From: Ruegeria atlantica
GTDB taxonomy: Bacteria > Pseudomonadota > Alphaproteobacteria > Rhodobacterales > Rhodobacteraceae
Reading direction: 5' to 3'
Assembly (NCBI RefSeq): GCF_013032455.1
Contig: NZ_WQCF01000004.1
Location: forward strand, 1 to 64,000
DNA length: 64,000 nucleotides
Shown here: positions 8,116-15,125 of the stretch, one piece after another
How the letters are laid out: every line of letters starts with the position of its first letter
Position numbering within the stretch: position 1 is the stretch's first letter
Made by a program: the position numbers and the translations under genes
The notes under the pieces: model-generated
What the model was told of the DNA's origin: nothing
Databases searched by the model: none
What the model saw: the letters and a program-made list of their open reading frames with translations, nothing else

Positions 8116-8188
8116 TCCGCAGGGTTCCGTCATCTTGAACCACCCTTTATGATCAGGTTTCACAGTCCCCGGATCAAAGGGCACAAGA

Positions 8189-8755
8189 ATGATCAGAGCC
8201 CTGGCCATTGTTCTGGCCTTTGTGACACTATCGGCCTGCGCAACCCCGCCCCCTTCGGCCGGGGATGAAGTGCAACGCTTGGCGAGTGAAATCCGCAGCC
8301 TTGGCCCTGACATTGACCCCAAAGAAGCGGACCGAGCAGCCCGTATCGCCTATTCCTACACCGCGCAGCTAGTGCAGGAGTATGAGATCACCGACCCTCC
8401 TCTGATCCACAACGCCAAGGTCAACAAAGGTCTGCGCCCGCGCGGCCTGTGCTGGCATTGGGCCGAGGACATTGAACGACGTCTGAAGCAAGAGAATTTC
8501 AAGACGCTGGATCTGCACCGCGCCATCGCCAATGCGGACAACCCATTTCGGATCGACCACAGCACCGCCATCATCAGCCGCAAGGGCGAGACGATGTATG
8601 ACGGCGTGGTGCTGGACCCATGGCGCTACGGCGGGGTGCTGTTCTGGTCGCCTTTGGAGGAAGATACCAAGTATGAATGGGTGCCGCGCGATATCGTATT
8701 GGATAAGCGCCGTCAGGAGCAATACGGTGAACTGCTGCCCTATGCTGGCGAATAG
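8189..8755 (+). CDS. Lipoprotein with a possible Cys-His-Asp (transglutaminase/papain-like) triad
   Basis: 188 aa. A lipobox LSAC with Cys17 follows a hydrophobic signal, so it is probably anchored in the outer membrane. The mature region has GLCWHWAEDI (Cys88), FRIDHSTAII (His124) and VVLDPWR (Asp143). These have the order and local patterns of a transglutaminase-like or papain-like Cys-His-Asp catalytic set: Cys at a helix start, His at a strand start, Asp before Pro-Trp. I infer a cell-envelope cysteine hydrolase or a catalytically retired relative; no family name is certain. It lies 73 bases after hisE, not obviously in that operon. Confidence 0.75.
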   Translation: MIRALAIVLAFVTLSACATPPPSAGDEVQRLASEIRSLGPDIDPKEADRAARIAYSYTAQLVQEYEITDPPLIHNAKVNKGLRPRGLCWHWAEDIERRLKQENFKTLDLHRAIANADNPFRIDHSTAIISRKGETMYDGVVLDPWRYGGVLFWSPLEEDTKYEWVPRDIVLDKRRQEQYGELLPYAGE

Positions 8756-8758
8756 CCG

Positions 8759-9229
8759 TCACAGCTTGGACGAGATCACTCCGGTGGCGAATCCACCCAT
8801 GCGCAGTTCGCCGAACAGACGCTGATATTCGATCTTTGGGCAACGGTTCATCACCACATCCAGACCGCGTGCCTGTGCGGTTGCGGCAGCATCTGAGTTT
8901 TGCACACCGATCTGCATCCAGATTGTGCGCAGGTTGGGGATTGTGGCCAAAGCCTCGTCGACAATTGGCGGCACAGCTTCAGAACGACGGAAGATATCGA
9001 CCATGTCCACCGGCTCGGAAATTTCGGCCAATGACGCCCTAACGGTCCGACCAAACAATTCTTTCCCAGCGTGGCCAGGGTTGACCGGGATAACCCTATA
9101 CCCCTTAAGCGACAGATATCGCGCCACGTAATAGCTGGGCCGCACCGGGTTCATCGACACACCAACCACGGCGATCACCTTGGTGCGCTGCAAGATCTCT
9201 TTCAGATAAACATCAGAGTATTCAGCCAT
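8759..9229 (-). CDS. CoA-binding domain protein (YccU-like)
   Basis: 156 aa, essentially one Rossmann-type CoA_binding domain (as in succinyl-CoA ligase alpha and YccU). Hallmarks seen: KVIAVVGVSMNPVRPSYYVARYL nucleotide loop, GYRVIPVNPGHAGKELFG, VDMVDIFRRSEAVPPIVDEAL and TIWMQIGVQN. It ends near NRCPKIEYQRLFGEL, typical of the YccU branch. It probably binds CoA or acyl-CoA; the partner is not evident from the neighbours. Confidence 0.9.
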   Translation of the reverse strand: MAEYSDVYLKEILQRTKVIAVVGVSMNPVRPSYYVARYLSLKGYRVIPVNPGHAGKELFGRTVRASLAEISEPVDMVDIFRRSEAVPPIVDEALATIPNLRTIWMQIGVQNSDAAATAQARGLDVVMNRCPKIEYQRLFGELRMGGFATGVISSKL

Positions 9230-9255
9230 GCGGGCACCCTAGTCGGTGTGTGCAA

Positions 9256-9287
9256 AAGAAAAAAGCGCCCAGGTCGAACCTGAGCGC
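9256..9287 (-). terminator. Rho-independent terminator downstream of the YHS gene
   Basis: On the minus strand GCGCTCAGGT pairs with ACCTGGGCGC around a 3-base loop (plus-strand 9265-9287, one G.T pair). A run of T follows (plus-strand A-rich 9256-9264). It lies between the YHS gene and the CoA-binding gene. Confidence 0.8.
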
Positions 9288-9427
9288 CAGTTGTTGGAAC
9301 GAGGGACAGTGAAATGACCCGCGGCAGTTCCGTTCCGCGGTCACTGTGACATTTAGGCATAATTTAGAAGAAAAAAAGAGGCAGCGCGCATTTTTGTGAT
9401 GACAGCTCACGAATGGCGATAACTGGC

Positions 9428-9880
9428 CTATTGCTCGTAGAGAATTCCGGGCCAATACATCTCGGCCATGGAGATATATTCGGCAGTGGCTTCGCGCCAC
9501 ATCTCTTCGACCTCGGGGGAATGTGTCAGGTACAAACGGCCATCCACAACACCCCAGAGCGTCGGCTCCGTGCTTTTCAGCTTACCGTGCGCCATAGCAT
9601 AGGCACAATATCCGCCGAATTGTGGTGCAAAGGCGTGCGGGTTGCGTTCAAATGCATCCCGGTTCTCAGCCGAGGCAAATTGCCACTCGGCCCCCTTCCA
9701 TACGACCGCGTATTCCGGCCGCCCCAGAACAGGCGCATTTCCACTGAAATAGGATACCACGTCATACCCGGCCACCGCGGCACCATCGGTCGCGTAAAAT
9801 ACGGGCATATCCTGCGCTTTTACGGCAGGAGCAAACAGAACGGCGGTCAGTGCGCCCAGAAGGAAACGTCGAGTCAGCAT
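9428..9880 (-). CDS. YHS-domain exported protein
   Basis: 150 aa from ATG 9880 (an in-frame GTG one codon earlier is possible). It has a twin-arginine-like or Sec signal MLTRRFLLGALTAVLFAPAVKA, then a YHS-type core: AVAGYDVVSYFSGNAPVLGRPEYAVVWKGAEWQFASAENRDAFERNPHAFAPQFGGYCAYA. YHS domains are proposed metal or heme-associated modules. The RR followed by hydrophobic FLLG suggests Tat or Sec export. Function is unknown. A canonical terminator follows. Confidence 0.88.
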   Translation of the reverse strand: MLTRRFLLGALTAVLFAPAVKAQDMPVFYATDGAAVAGYDVVSYFSGNAPVLGRPEYAVVWKGAEWQFASAENRDAFERNPHAFAPQFGGYCAYAMAHGKLKSTEPTLWGVVDGRLYLTHSPEVEEMWREATAEYISMAEMYWPGILYEQ

Positions 9881-9986
9881 CACAGAATTCGATTCAAAAA
9901 CTTCAGGGTCTCAAAATGCAATATTTTCGGCCCAGTTGAACCCCATTTAACGAGGTTGTGATCGCAATTGTCATCCAGAGACTTTG

Positions 9987-10268
9987 TCAGTCAAAGATAT
10001 CTTCGATAACATCCCACGCCTCATCCAACACGCGCGAAAGAACACTCTTCTTCTTTTTCTGCTTCTTTTTTCTTTGACCAACAGTCGATTTGGATACGTC
10101 GCGCCTTGGCTTGCCCTCAGCTAGCTTGCGCTTGGGCAGCATCTTGAGATCATGCAGTGGTGCCCCACAACTGGAACAACTCAATTCATGTCGTTGCTTG
10201 CCTTTCAGAACCAACGCGGCGCGGGTCCCGCAATAACAGCAGGTAGCAATCTTGGATGGGCTGGGAAT
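9987..10268 (-). CDS. Small zinc-ribbon protein with basic tail (probable ATT start)
   Basis: 93 aa if started at ATT 10268, which has AGGAG 6 bases upstream (ACAGGAGAGCCCC-ATT). An in-frame TAG closes the frame a little further up, and no ATG, GTG or TTG lies between them. This start gives ...KIATCCYCGTRAALVLKGK...ELSCSSCGAP, with two paired CxxC knuckles 21 residues apart, a complete zinc ribbon. The first ATG/GTG-type start (GTG at 10214) would delete the first knuckle. A Lys/Arg-rich stretch (KKKQKKKK) and an acidic end (DEAWDVIEDIFD) follow. I know it as a conserved small protein of this clade without a function; nucleic-acid binding is inferred from the basic tail. Confidence 0.7.
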   Translation of the reverse strand: MPSPSKIATCCYCGTRAALVLKGKQRHELSCSSCGAPLHDLKMLPKRKLAEGKPRRDVSKSTVGQRKKKQKKKKSVLSRVLDEAWDVIEDIFD

Positions 10269-10288
10269 GGGGCTCTCCTGTCTATCTT

Positions 10289-11062
10289 CTATCTGTGCCT
10301 AGAAGCATATAAGGCAATTGCAGCGGCATTTGAGACATTGAGCGAGCCAAACCCGCCCGCAGCGTCGATTTTCACCAGATGGTCAACGGTTTCCTTAGTT
10401 TTCTGCCGCAATCCGGGCCCTTCAGCCCCCAGCACCAGCGCCACGGGCTGATCCAACTTGCCACCCAAGGCCGTCTCAATGGTCTCTTCAGCCTCACCAT
10501 CCAGCCCCAGAACCAAGAATCCCATATTCTGCAATTCAACGATGGCGTCAGCCAGATTTCGAACCCGCAGATAGGGCTGGCGCTCTAACGCGCCACTTGC
10601 TGTTTTGGCCAGCGCACCGGTTTCCGGCGCCGAGTGATGCCGCGTACCGATAACTGCGCTGGCGCCCAAAACCTCGGCCGAGCGTAGAATCGCCCCGACG
10701 TTATGCGGGTCAGTCACGCGATCCAGCAGAATCACACGAGGATGTTCGCGCCCGATGCAGTTTTCAGCCAACCCGCCCCAATCCAGCGGCTTGACTTCAA
10801 GAGCTGCGCCTTGATGGACAGAGCCCGGATCAATTGGCGCAGTGAATTTGCGAGGGTCGACCATTTCGGCATCAATCCCTGCAAATTCAATCGCTTCAGC
10901 CAGTTTGTCTCGCGCGTTACGTGTCACGATCAGGTGCAGTTTTTGTCGGTTCGGGTTCATCAAAGCGTCCCGCACGGCGTGCAGGCCAAACAGCCAGACG
11001 GTTTCTGCAGAGGCCGCTTTACGGGCCTGCTCCTTTTCAACGACCCACTTGGGTTTCTTCAT
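10289..11062 (-). CDS. rlmB: 23S rRNA (guanosine-2'-O-)-methyltransferase, RlmB/TrmH family
   Basis: A 257-aa SpoU-type knotted methyltransferase. The N-terminal substrate domain (VWLFGLHAVRDALMNPNRQKLHL) is followed by the SPOUT core: motif 1 VILLDRVTDPHNVGAILRSAEVLGA, motif 2 VALVLGAEGPGLR and motif 3 GFGSLNVSNAAAIALY, together the SAM-binding knot. Members methylate G2251 of 23S rRNA. GGAGG lies 8 bases before the ATG. The N-terminal KKPKWVVEKEQARKAA extension is short and basic. Confidence 0.92.
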   Translation of the reverse strand: MKKPKWVVEKEQARKAASAETVWLFGLHAVRDALMNPNRQKLHLIVTRNARDKLAEAIEFAGIDAEMVDPRKFTAPIDPGSVHQGAALEVKPLDWGGLAENCIGREHPRVILLDRVTDPHNVGAILRSAEVLGASAVIGTRHHSAPETGALAKTASGALERQPYLRVRNLADAIVELQNMGFLVLGLDGEAEETIETALGGKLDQPVALVLGAEGPGLRQKTKETVDHLVKIDAAGGFGSLNVSNAAAIALYASRHR

Positions 11063-11118
11063 TTCTTGGGCCTCCGGGCCGGGAATTCGGTTTCATGCGT
11101 CAAAGCGGAATTTTCCTG

Positions 11119-11147
11119 TTGACGCTCCTTTAAGGCGCTAGTAATCA
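11119..11147 (+). promoter_or_regulatory. Promoter of tRNA-Tyr
   Basis: TTGACG (11119-11124) and TAATCA (11142-11147) with a 17-bp spacer, 31 bases before the tRNA. A small hairpin (GTCAGG/CCTGAC, 11157-11175) lies in the leader. Confidence 0.65.
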
Positions 11148-11178
11148 CGCCTCCACGTCAGGTGCAACGCCTGACAGT

Positions 11179-11262
11179 GGGCGACAGGCCGCAAGGTGTG
11201 GCAGGGGACTGTAACTCCCTCGCGGAGACGCACGCCTGGTTCGATTCCAGGGTCGCCCACCA
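11179..11262 (+). tRNA. tRNA-Tyr (anticodon GTA)
   Basis: A class II cloverleaf with acceptor GGGCGAC/GTCGCCC, anticodon loop CTGTAAC, a long variable arm (about 13 bases), T-arm CCTGG-TTCGATT-CCAGG and an encoded ACCA end; 84 bases. Confidence 0.95.
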
Positions 11263-11278
11263 TCTTCCTTAGATGGTG
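11258..11278 (+). terminator. Hairpin after tRNA-Tyr
   Basis: CACCATCT (11258-11265) pairs perfectly with AGATGGTG (11271-11278). It includes the tRNA's CCA end and lacks a T run, so it may act as a processing or weak termination structure. Confidence 0.45.
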
Positions 11279-11296
11279 ACAAAGTTCAACTGGCCG

Positions 11297-12415
11297 TTAA
11301 TTCGGCAGAACATCCCATTCTTCCACAACCTTCCCACCCCGCACCGCCAGCACGATTCCGAACTGGTTCAGTACCGCCTCGCTTTGGTTTGGGTGCAGCA
11401 ATGCAATATCTCCAGGCGCGACCGAAGCAGAGCGCGGGCCGGTCCACATCTCTTGATTGGTTGAACGTCCAAAGACCGACGAATAACCGAACCGCTCGGG
11501 GAAAATGGGAGCGGCCTGATAATACCCACCGAAAATGGCAAGGTCAGTCTTCTGACGGGGCAGAAAATCCAAACCAGGCAGAGAATTACCCGGCATTGTC
11601 TTCAAAATTGGCGTGGCTATGTAGGCCGCGGGCTGAAAGTTTTGCGTCGTGGTGTGGTCGAAATCTCCGGGTTTTACCAGCACCGAGCCAAAGGCAATCT
11701 CGGTAGCGGTTCCACCAGAACTGTAGGACTGAAAGGTCAGGCTACCCCCTGTGTTCAGGCACAACCCGTGTGCATCATTCGGCAGTTGCGATACCGCATG
11801 ACTAAAGTTACCTGAACAAGCCCGTATCGCGCGCTTGCGCAGCAATCCGGGCAGCTTGGCCAAATGCGCCTCATACCCCATGACGCCAGACAGACGAGCA
11901 AAGGGGTTAGATTCTATCTCTTGCGCAATCGACGCAATCTGGTCAGGTCGAAACCCACCCCGATGCAGCCCGATATCAACTTCAAGCGACAGGCGAAGGA
12001 CGAATTGCCGCTCTGCCGCCAAATTCAAATACTCCTGCAACCTTTCCGGGGAATCGATCAGCCATTGAACACGCGCTGCGGCGTCTGGGCATGCACAAAG
12101 AACCCGCGCCGCGGAAGTGACGGGCAGCGGCTTGCCGATCAGGTGATCGGTTTCGCCCTCAACCTGCAACAATACCTGCAGCATAGGCTCGGAAAAGGTC
12201 ATCAAGCCACTGGTCGGGATCTGCCTGCGTATGTGATCCAGTAAAGGCAGGCACGGCAACGACTTGGCAACCAAACGGTAATCCAGTCCTTCATCCGCAG
12301 CCTGCACCGCCAAGGAACAATTCGCATCCAAGCGGTCCAAATCGACCACTGCAACCGGTTTATCGACGCCATAAACCCGAAGGACTGTAGAAAGGGATTG
12401 CAGGTATGCTGTCAT
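11297..12415 (-). CDS. PLP-dependent alanine racemase-like / D-threonine aldolase-like (DSD1-type) protein
   Basis: A 372-aa fold-type III PLP enzyme. The N-terminal barrel strand PVAVVDLDRLDANC is followed by YRLVAKSLPC, where Lys51 is the expected PLP lysine. VLRLSLEVDIGLHRGGF and GVMGYEAHL are barrel strands, and the C-terminal part (DLAIFGGYYQA..., VAPGDIALLHPNQSEAVLNQF) is the beta-barrel/metal domain seen in D-serine dehydratase and D-threonine aldolase relatives. The substrate is not known. The ATG overlaps the stop of the FAD-lactone-oxidase-like gene upstream (ATGA), so the two are coupled and probably act on related hydroxy-amino or sugar-like compounds. Confidence 0.8.
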   Translation of the reverse strand: MTAYLQSLSTVLRVYGVDKPVAVVDLDRLDANCSLAVQAADEGLDYRLVAKSLPCLPLLDHIRRQIPTSGLMTFSEPMLQVLLQVEGETDHLIGKPLPVTSAARVLCACPDAAARVQWLIDSPERLQEYLNLAAERQFVLRLSLEVDIGLHRGGFRPDQIASIAQEIESNPFARLSGVMGYEAHLAKLPGLLRKRAIRACSGNFSHAVSQLPNDAHGLCLNTGGSLTFQSYSSGGTATEIAFGSVLVKPGDFDHTTTQNFQPAAYIATPILKTMPGNSLPGLDFLPRQKTDLAIFGGYYQAAPIFPERFGYSSVFGRSTNQEMWTGPRSASVAPGDIALLHPNQSEAVLNQFGIVLAVRGGKVVEEWDVLPN

Positions 12416-13659
12416 GGTCGAAACAGCTTTGCCAATGCGGGCGTAAGGAACTTTCCCGTGGGGTCCAGTTGCTCCCGCAGCGCGCAGAACCGGTCAAAAT
12501 CCGGGTAAAGGGTGGCCAGGACTTTGTAGGTCAGGCTGTGCATCTTGCCCCAATGGGGGCGCCCACCGGCTTCGACAAATAGCGGTTCTATCGCATCGAA
12601 ATATCGGCGGTGATCCTCGTTCGCGTCGGTGTGGATGGCAATTGAAATCCGAGGCCCGCCCTGAAACGGGGAAAGACAGGCGGTGTCACCCGCAGTCTGG
12701 CGCACCTCGATCGGAAAATAGATGTCCTTGTGGTCGCGATGCAGGCGGGCGATGACCTCTTGCAGCACGTCGCCCGCGACATCGGGCGGCAGATGGTATT
12801 CCATCTCATTGAACCGGATGCGCCGGTCGCTGCACAGCACGCGCCAGCTTTCGCCCACATAGTCTTCGTCAGAGTGCGCCATGGTCAGCATTTTAAGCAG
12901 CGCACGGCGCAATCCGCCACTGACTCTGCCTTTATTGCGCGCCAGCTTCAGCACCTTGACGGCAATCATATCCAGATCACGCGGCACCTTACCCTCAGGC
13001 GCGTCAGACACCTCATGGCGCAGTTCAACAGCTTTGCCGCTGAAGGGGATATAAAAGAACTCGAAATTCCGGTTCTTACTCCAGTTCCGATGCATGTTTG
13101 CGATGCTGTCCTGCAGGTCGACCAATCGCACCTGACGGCGCAAATTGTATTTCGGCACCACCGAAATTTGCGCTTCGATCAGGATGCCCAGCATCCCCAA
13201 AGTGACTTGGGCCATCTCAAGTGGAATATCGTCAGTGGTCAGAATATCCCCCCTCGCGCTGACCAGCTTTGCCGCCGTGATTTCCGCCGCAAGGCAAGGC
13301 AGCGTCCGCCCTGTGCCATGCGTCGCGGTCGAGACCGCCCCGGCCAGAGATTGCGCATTGATATCCCCAAGATTTCGGAACGCTAGGCCGTGGTCTGCTA
13401 ACGCAGGTGATAAATCCCGCAGGTGCGCATTTGCATTGACCCAAACCCGACCGCCACTGACCTCGCCCACCTTTGGCAGGTTCAGGTTCGACAGGTCCAA
13501 AATCCGGTCGCCCCCGGCGACAATGGGCGTAAAGGAATGACCCGCCCCCACAACGCGCAGATTACCAGGCTGGGCCATGGCTCGCTGCAAATCAGTGACA
13601 GAGGTCAGGCGTGCAATGGCCGTGTTTGCCTGTTGGTTTCCTGCCCAATTGGTCCACAT
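12412..13659 (-). CDS. FAD-dependent D-arabinono-1,4-lactone oxidase-like protein
   Basis: 415 aa from ATG 13659, chosen for its GAGGAG SD 8 bases upstream and because it opens with WTNWAGNQ, the family start. The FAD_binding_4 (VAO) loop RVVGAGHSFTPIV (His41 is the usual covalent flavin site in ALO-type enzymes) comes next, then NLGDINAQSLAGAVSTATHGTG, which binds the cofactor. The C-terminal ALO domain includes HWGKMHSLT and LDPTGKFLTP. The family oxidises aldonolactones or alditols with O2. Its overlap with the PLP-enzyme gene suggests a two-step pathway; the substrate is unknown. Confidence 0.86.
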   Translation of the reverse strand: MWTNWAGNQQANTAIARLTSVTDLQRAMAQPGNLRVVGAGHSFTPIVAGGDRILDLSNLNLPKVGEVSGGRVWVNANAHLRDLSPALADHGLAFRNLGDINAQSLAGAVSTATHGTGRTLPCLAAEITAAKLVSARGDILTTDDIPLEMAQVTLGMLGILIEAQISVVPKYNLRRQVRLVDLQDSIANMHRNWSKNRNFEFFYIPFSGKAVELRHEVSDAPEGKVPRDLDMIAVKVLKLARNKGRVSGGLRRALLKMLTMAHSDEDYVGESWRVLCSDRRIRFNEMEYHLPPDVAGDVLQEVIARLHRDHKDIYFPIEVRQTAGDTACLSPFQGGPRISIAIHTDANEDHRRYFDAIEPLFVEAGGRPHWGKMHSLTYKVLATLYPDFDRFCALREQLDPTGKFLTPALAKLFRP

Positions 13660-13746
13660 CTGCTGTCTCCTCAGGGATCGAGGATTGCAGCACATGGGCA
13701 TTGAAACAAGACAGGATTACAGAGACTTACGCAACGGCAGGTTATT

Positions 13747-14268
13747 TCAAGCGGCTGCCGCACGCTGCGAATTGACCCGCTCAAACCAAACCGAGATTGC
13801 CTCGAGATTAGGGTCGATCTGCTCGGCTGCGCCATCCGTAAAGGCCTGGAACTTGTCGTTGTTCAGGCCATTCACACCAACAAGAACAGGGATGTCCTGC
13901 GCCAGTGCCTCGGCGATCACCGGGCGGAAACCCCGCCCATCGGATTCATGCTTACCAAACTTGTTGATGATCAAGAGTTGCGGGTCGTCTCCCAGAGAAC
14001 TGCTGACCAATCCCACGGCTTGCTCCAGAGCGGCAGGATCCAGACGGCAGCCCCGTGCATGTTCCCCCAGCGACTGTGAGATGCGAATGGTCTCTCCGTC
14101 CGGCAGGACGCGGACATCCATGTCGCATTTACTGCTGTCGACGCATTCGGTGTTGGTCTGCACCACACCGGCCAGACGGGCACCTTTGGACAACAAGAGA
14201 TCGGCAGCCGCGCTCAGCAAGCGATCAGTTGCGCCGCGGTCGGTTGTGGTGACATAGGCCAGATACAT
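13747..14268 (-). CDS. DUF2478 protein (putative NTPase-like)
   Basis: 173 aa from MYLAYVTTTDRGATDRLL (start 14268, GAGGG SD; longer ORF frames lack one). DUF2478 proteins occur beside molybdate transport and nitrogen-oxide genes and look like degenerate P-loop NTPases: here the first strand 'LAYVTTTDRGATDRLL' occupies the usual P-loop position without GKS/T, and 'QLLIINKFGKHESDGRGF' is the Walker B-like strand. CVDSSKCDMDVRVLPDG and GCRLD are also family features. It may handle molybdenum or purine-type cofactors; this is inference. A gene of the NnrU family lies immediately upstream in the same orientation. Confidence 0.82.
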   Translation of the reverse strand: MYLAYVTTTDRGATDRLLSAAADLLLSKGARLAGVVQTNTECVDSSKCDMDVRVLPDGETIRISQSLGEHARGCRLDPAALEQAVGLVSSSLGDDPQLLIINKFGKHESDGRGFRPVIAEALAQDIPVLVGVNGLNNDKFQAFTDGAAEQIDPNLEAISVWFERVNSQRAAAA

Positions 14269-14340
14269 TGAAAGACCCTCATAGTCTAAAGTGTGACAGT
14301 TCAGATAGCACGCGTGGCCCGGTCCGACCACTCCTGAGTG

Positions 14341-15006
14341 CTACGGCAGCGGCGAAAGGCCGATCACAGGTGCGTGCAGGTGAAGCAGGACAGCGAAGAC
14401 GGCAAGAGCAACCACCCCGATCCAGAAACCGGGCCAAGGTTGAGGAGCGCGCAGGGAAAACCGGGCGGTATTGCGGGACAGGCGCGTCCATTCGATACCC
14501 ATCTGTTGGGCCTTGCGGCGGTCTATCAACGCCATGCCCATCGCGGCAAAGCCCGCGAACAGACCAAACAGAATGACGTGAGACAGGCTGCCATTAGCCA
14601 ATAGGTGCGCGCAGGCCCAAAGCATGAGCGCGGCCAGAATCGGGTGACGTGTAGTGCGAAGGATGCCGGGGTTTTCCGGATCAAATGATCGATGTCCCAA
14701 TCCACCGAAGGAAAACGGATTATCGATAGACAACCCGGCCACAGCCAGCCAGCAAACCACCGGCATGACCAGCAGCGGAGCCCAACGAAATATGCTGAGC
14801 GGAGGGATGACTTCAACATATGGCGCCTGAGCAGCCGCGATGATCAGCCAGCCCAGCACCAGCAAGGATAATGCGGAATAAGCTGCAAAGTACCGTCTGC
14901 GCCCCATGGTTTCAATCAACCATCCACGCACTGCCGGACGCGCCGGGATAACGTGTGTCAGCAGAAAGGTGATCAGTGCTGCAAGGAAAAGGCCCCAGCC
15001 CATCAT
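14341..15006 (-). CDS. NnrU family integral membrane protein
   Basis: 221 aa with about six hydrophobic segments (roughly 3-22, 40-60, 75-95, 120-140, 145-162, 195-213). Family signatures: FLLTHVIPARPAVRG, RYFAAYSALSLLVLGWLI and GHRSFDPENPGILRTTRHPILAALMLWACAHL. NnrU was named from nitric-oxide-reductase gene regions, but many members occur without denitrification genes, as here. Its biochemical role is unsettled; it is related to isoprenylcysteine-methyltransferase-like membrane proteins. It is likely cotranscribed with the DUF2478 gene 72 bases downstream. Confidence 0.88.
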   Translation of the reverse strand: MMGWGLFLAALITFLLTHVIPARPAVRGWLIETMGRRRYFAAYSALSLLVLGWLIIAAAQAPYVEVIPPLSIFRWAPLLVMPVVCWLAVAGLSIDNPFSFGGLGHRSFDPENPGILRTTRHPILAALMLWACAHLLANGSLSHVILFGLFAGFAAMGMALIDRRKAQQMGIEWTRLSRNTARFSLRAPQPWPGFWIGVVALAVFAVLLHLHAPVIGLSPLP

Positions 15007-15096
15007 GGTAGTCTCCGAACATATTTCGCCCGGTTTAGGCCGCTGAACCGGGGCAGTCCTTGTCCGAAATCAAGTCGAATTCGGGGGCTCGAGCAA

Positions 15097-15117
15097 AGGG
15101 GCGAACGGGTCGCCCCT
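15097..15117 (-). terminator. Terminator of the ABC osmolyte operon
   Basis: A perfect 8-bp stem AGGGGCGA (15097-15104) with TCGCCCCT (15110-15117). On the minus strand it is followed by TTTGC, just 8 bases past the permease stop. A second stem (CCCGGTT/AACCGGG, 15029-15052) lies further down. Confidence 0.65.
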
Positions 15118-15125
15118 GCCCTTGT

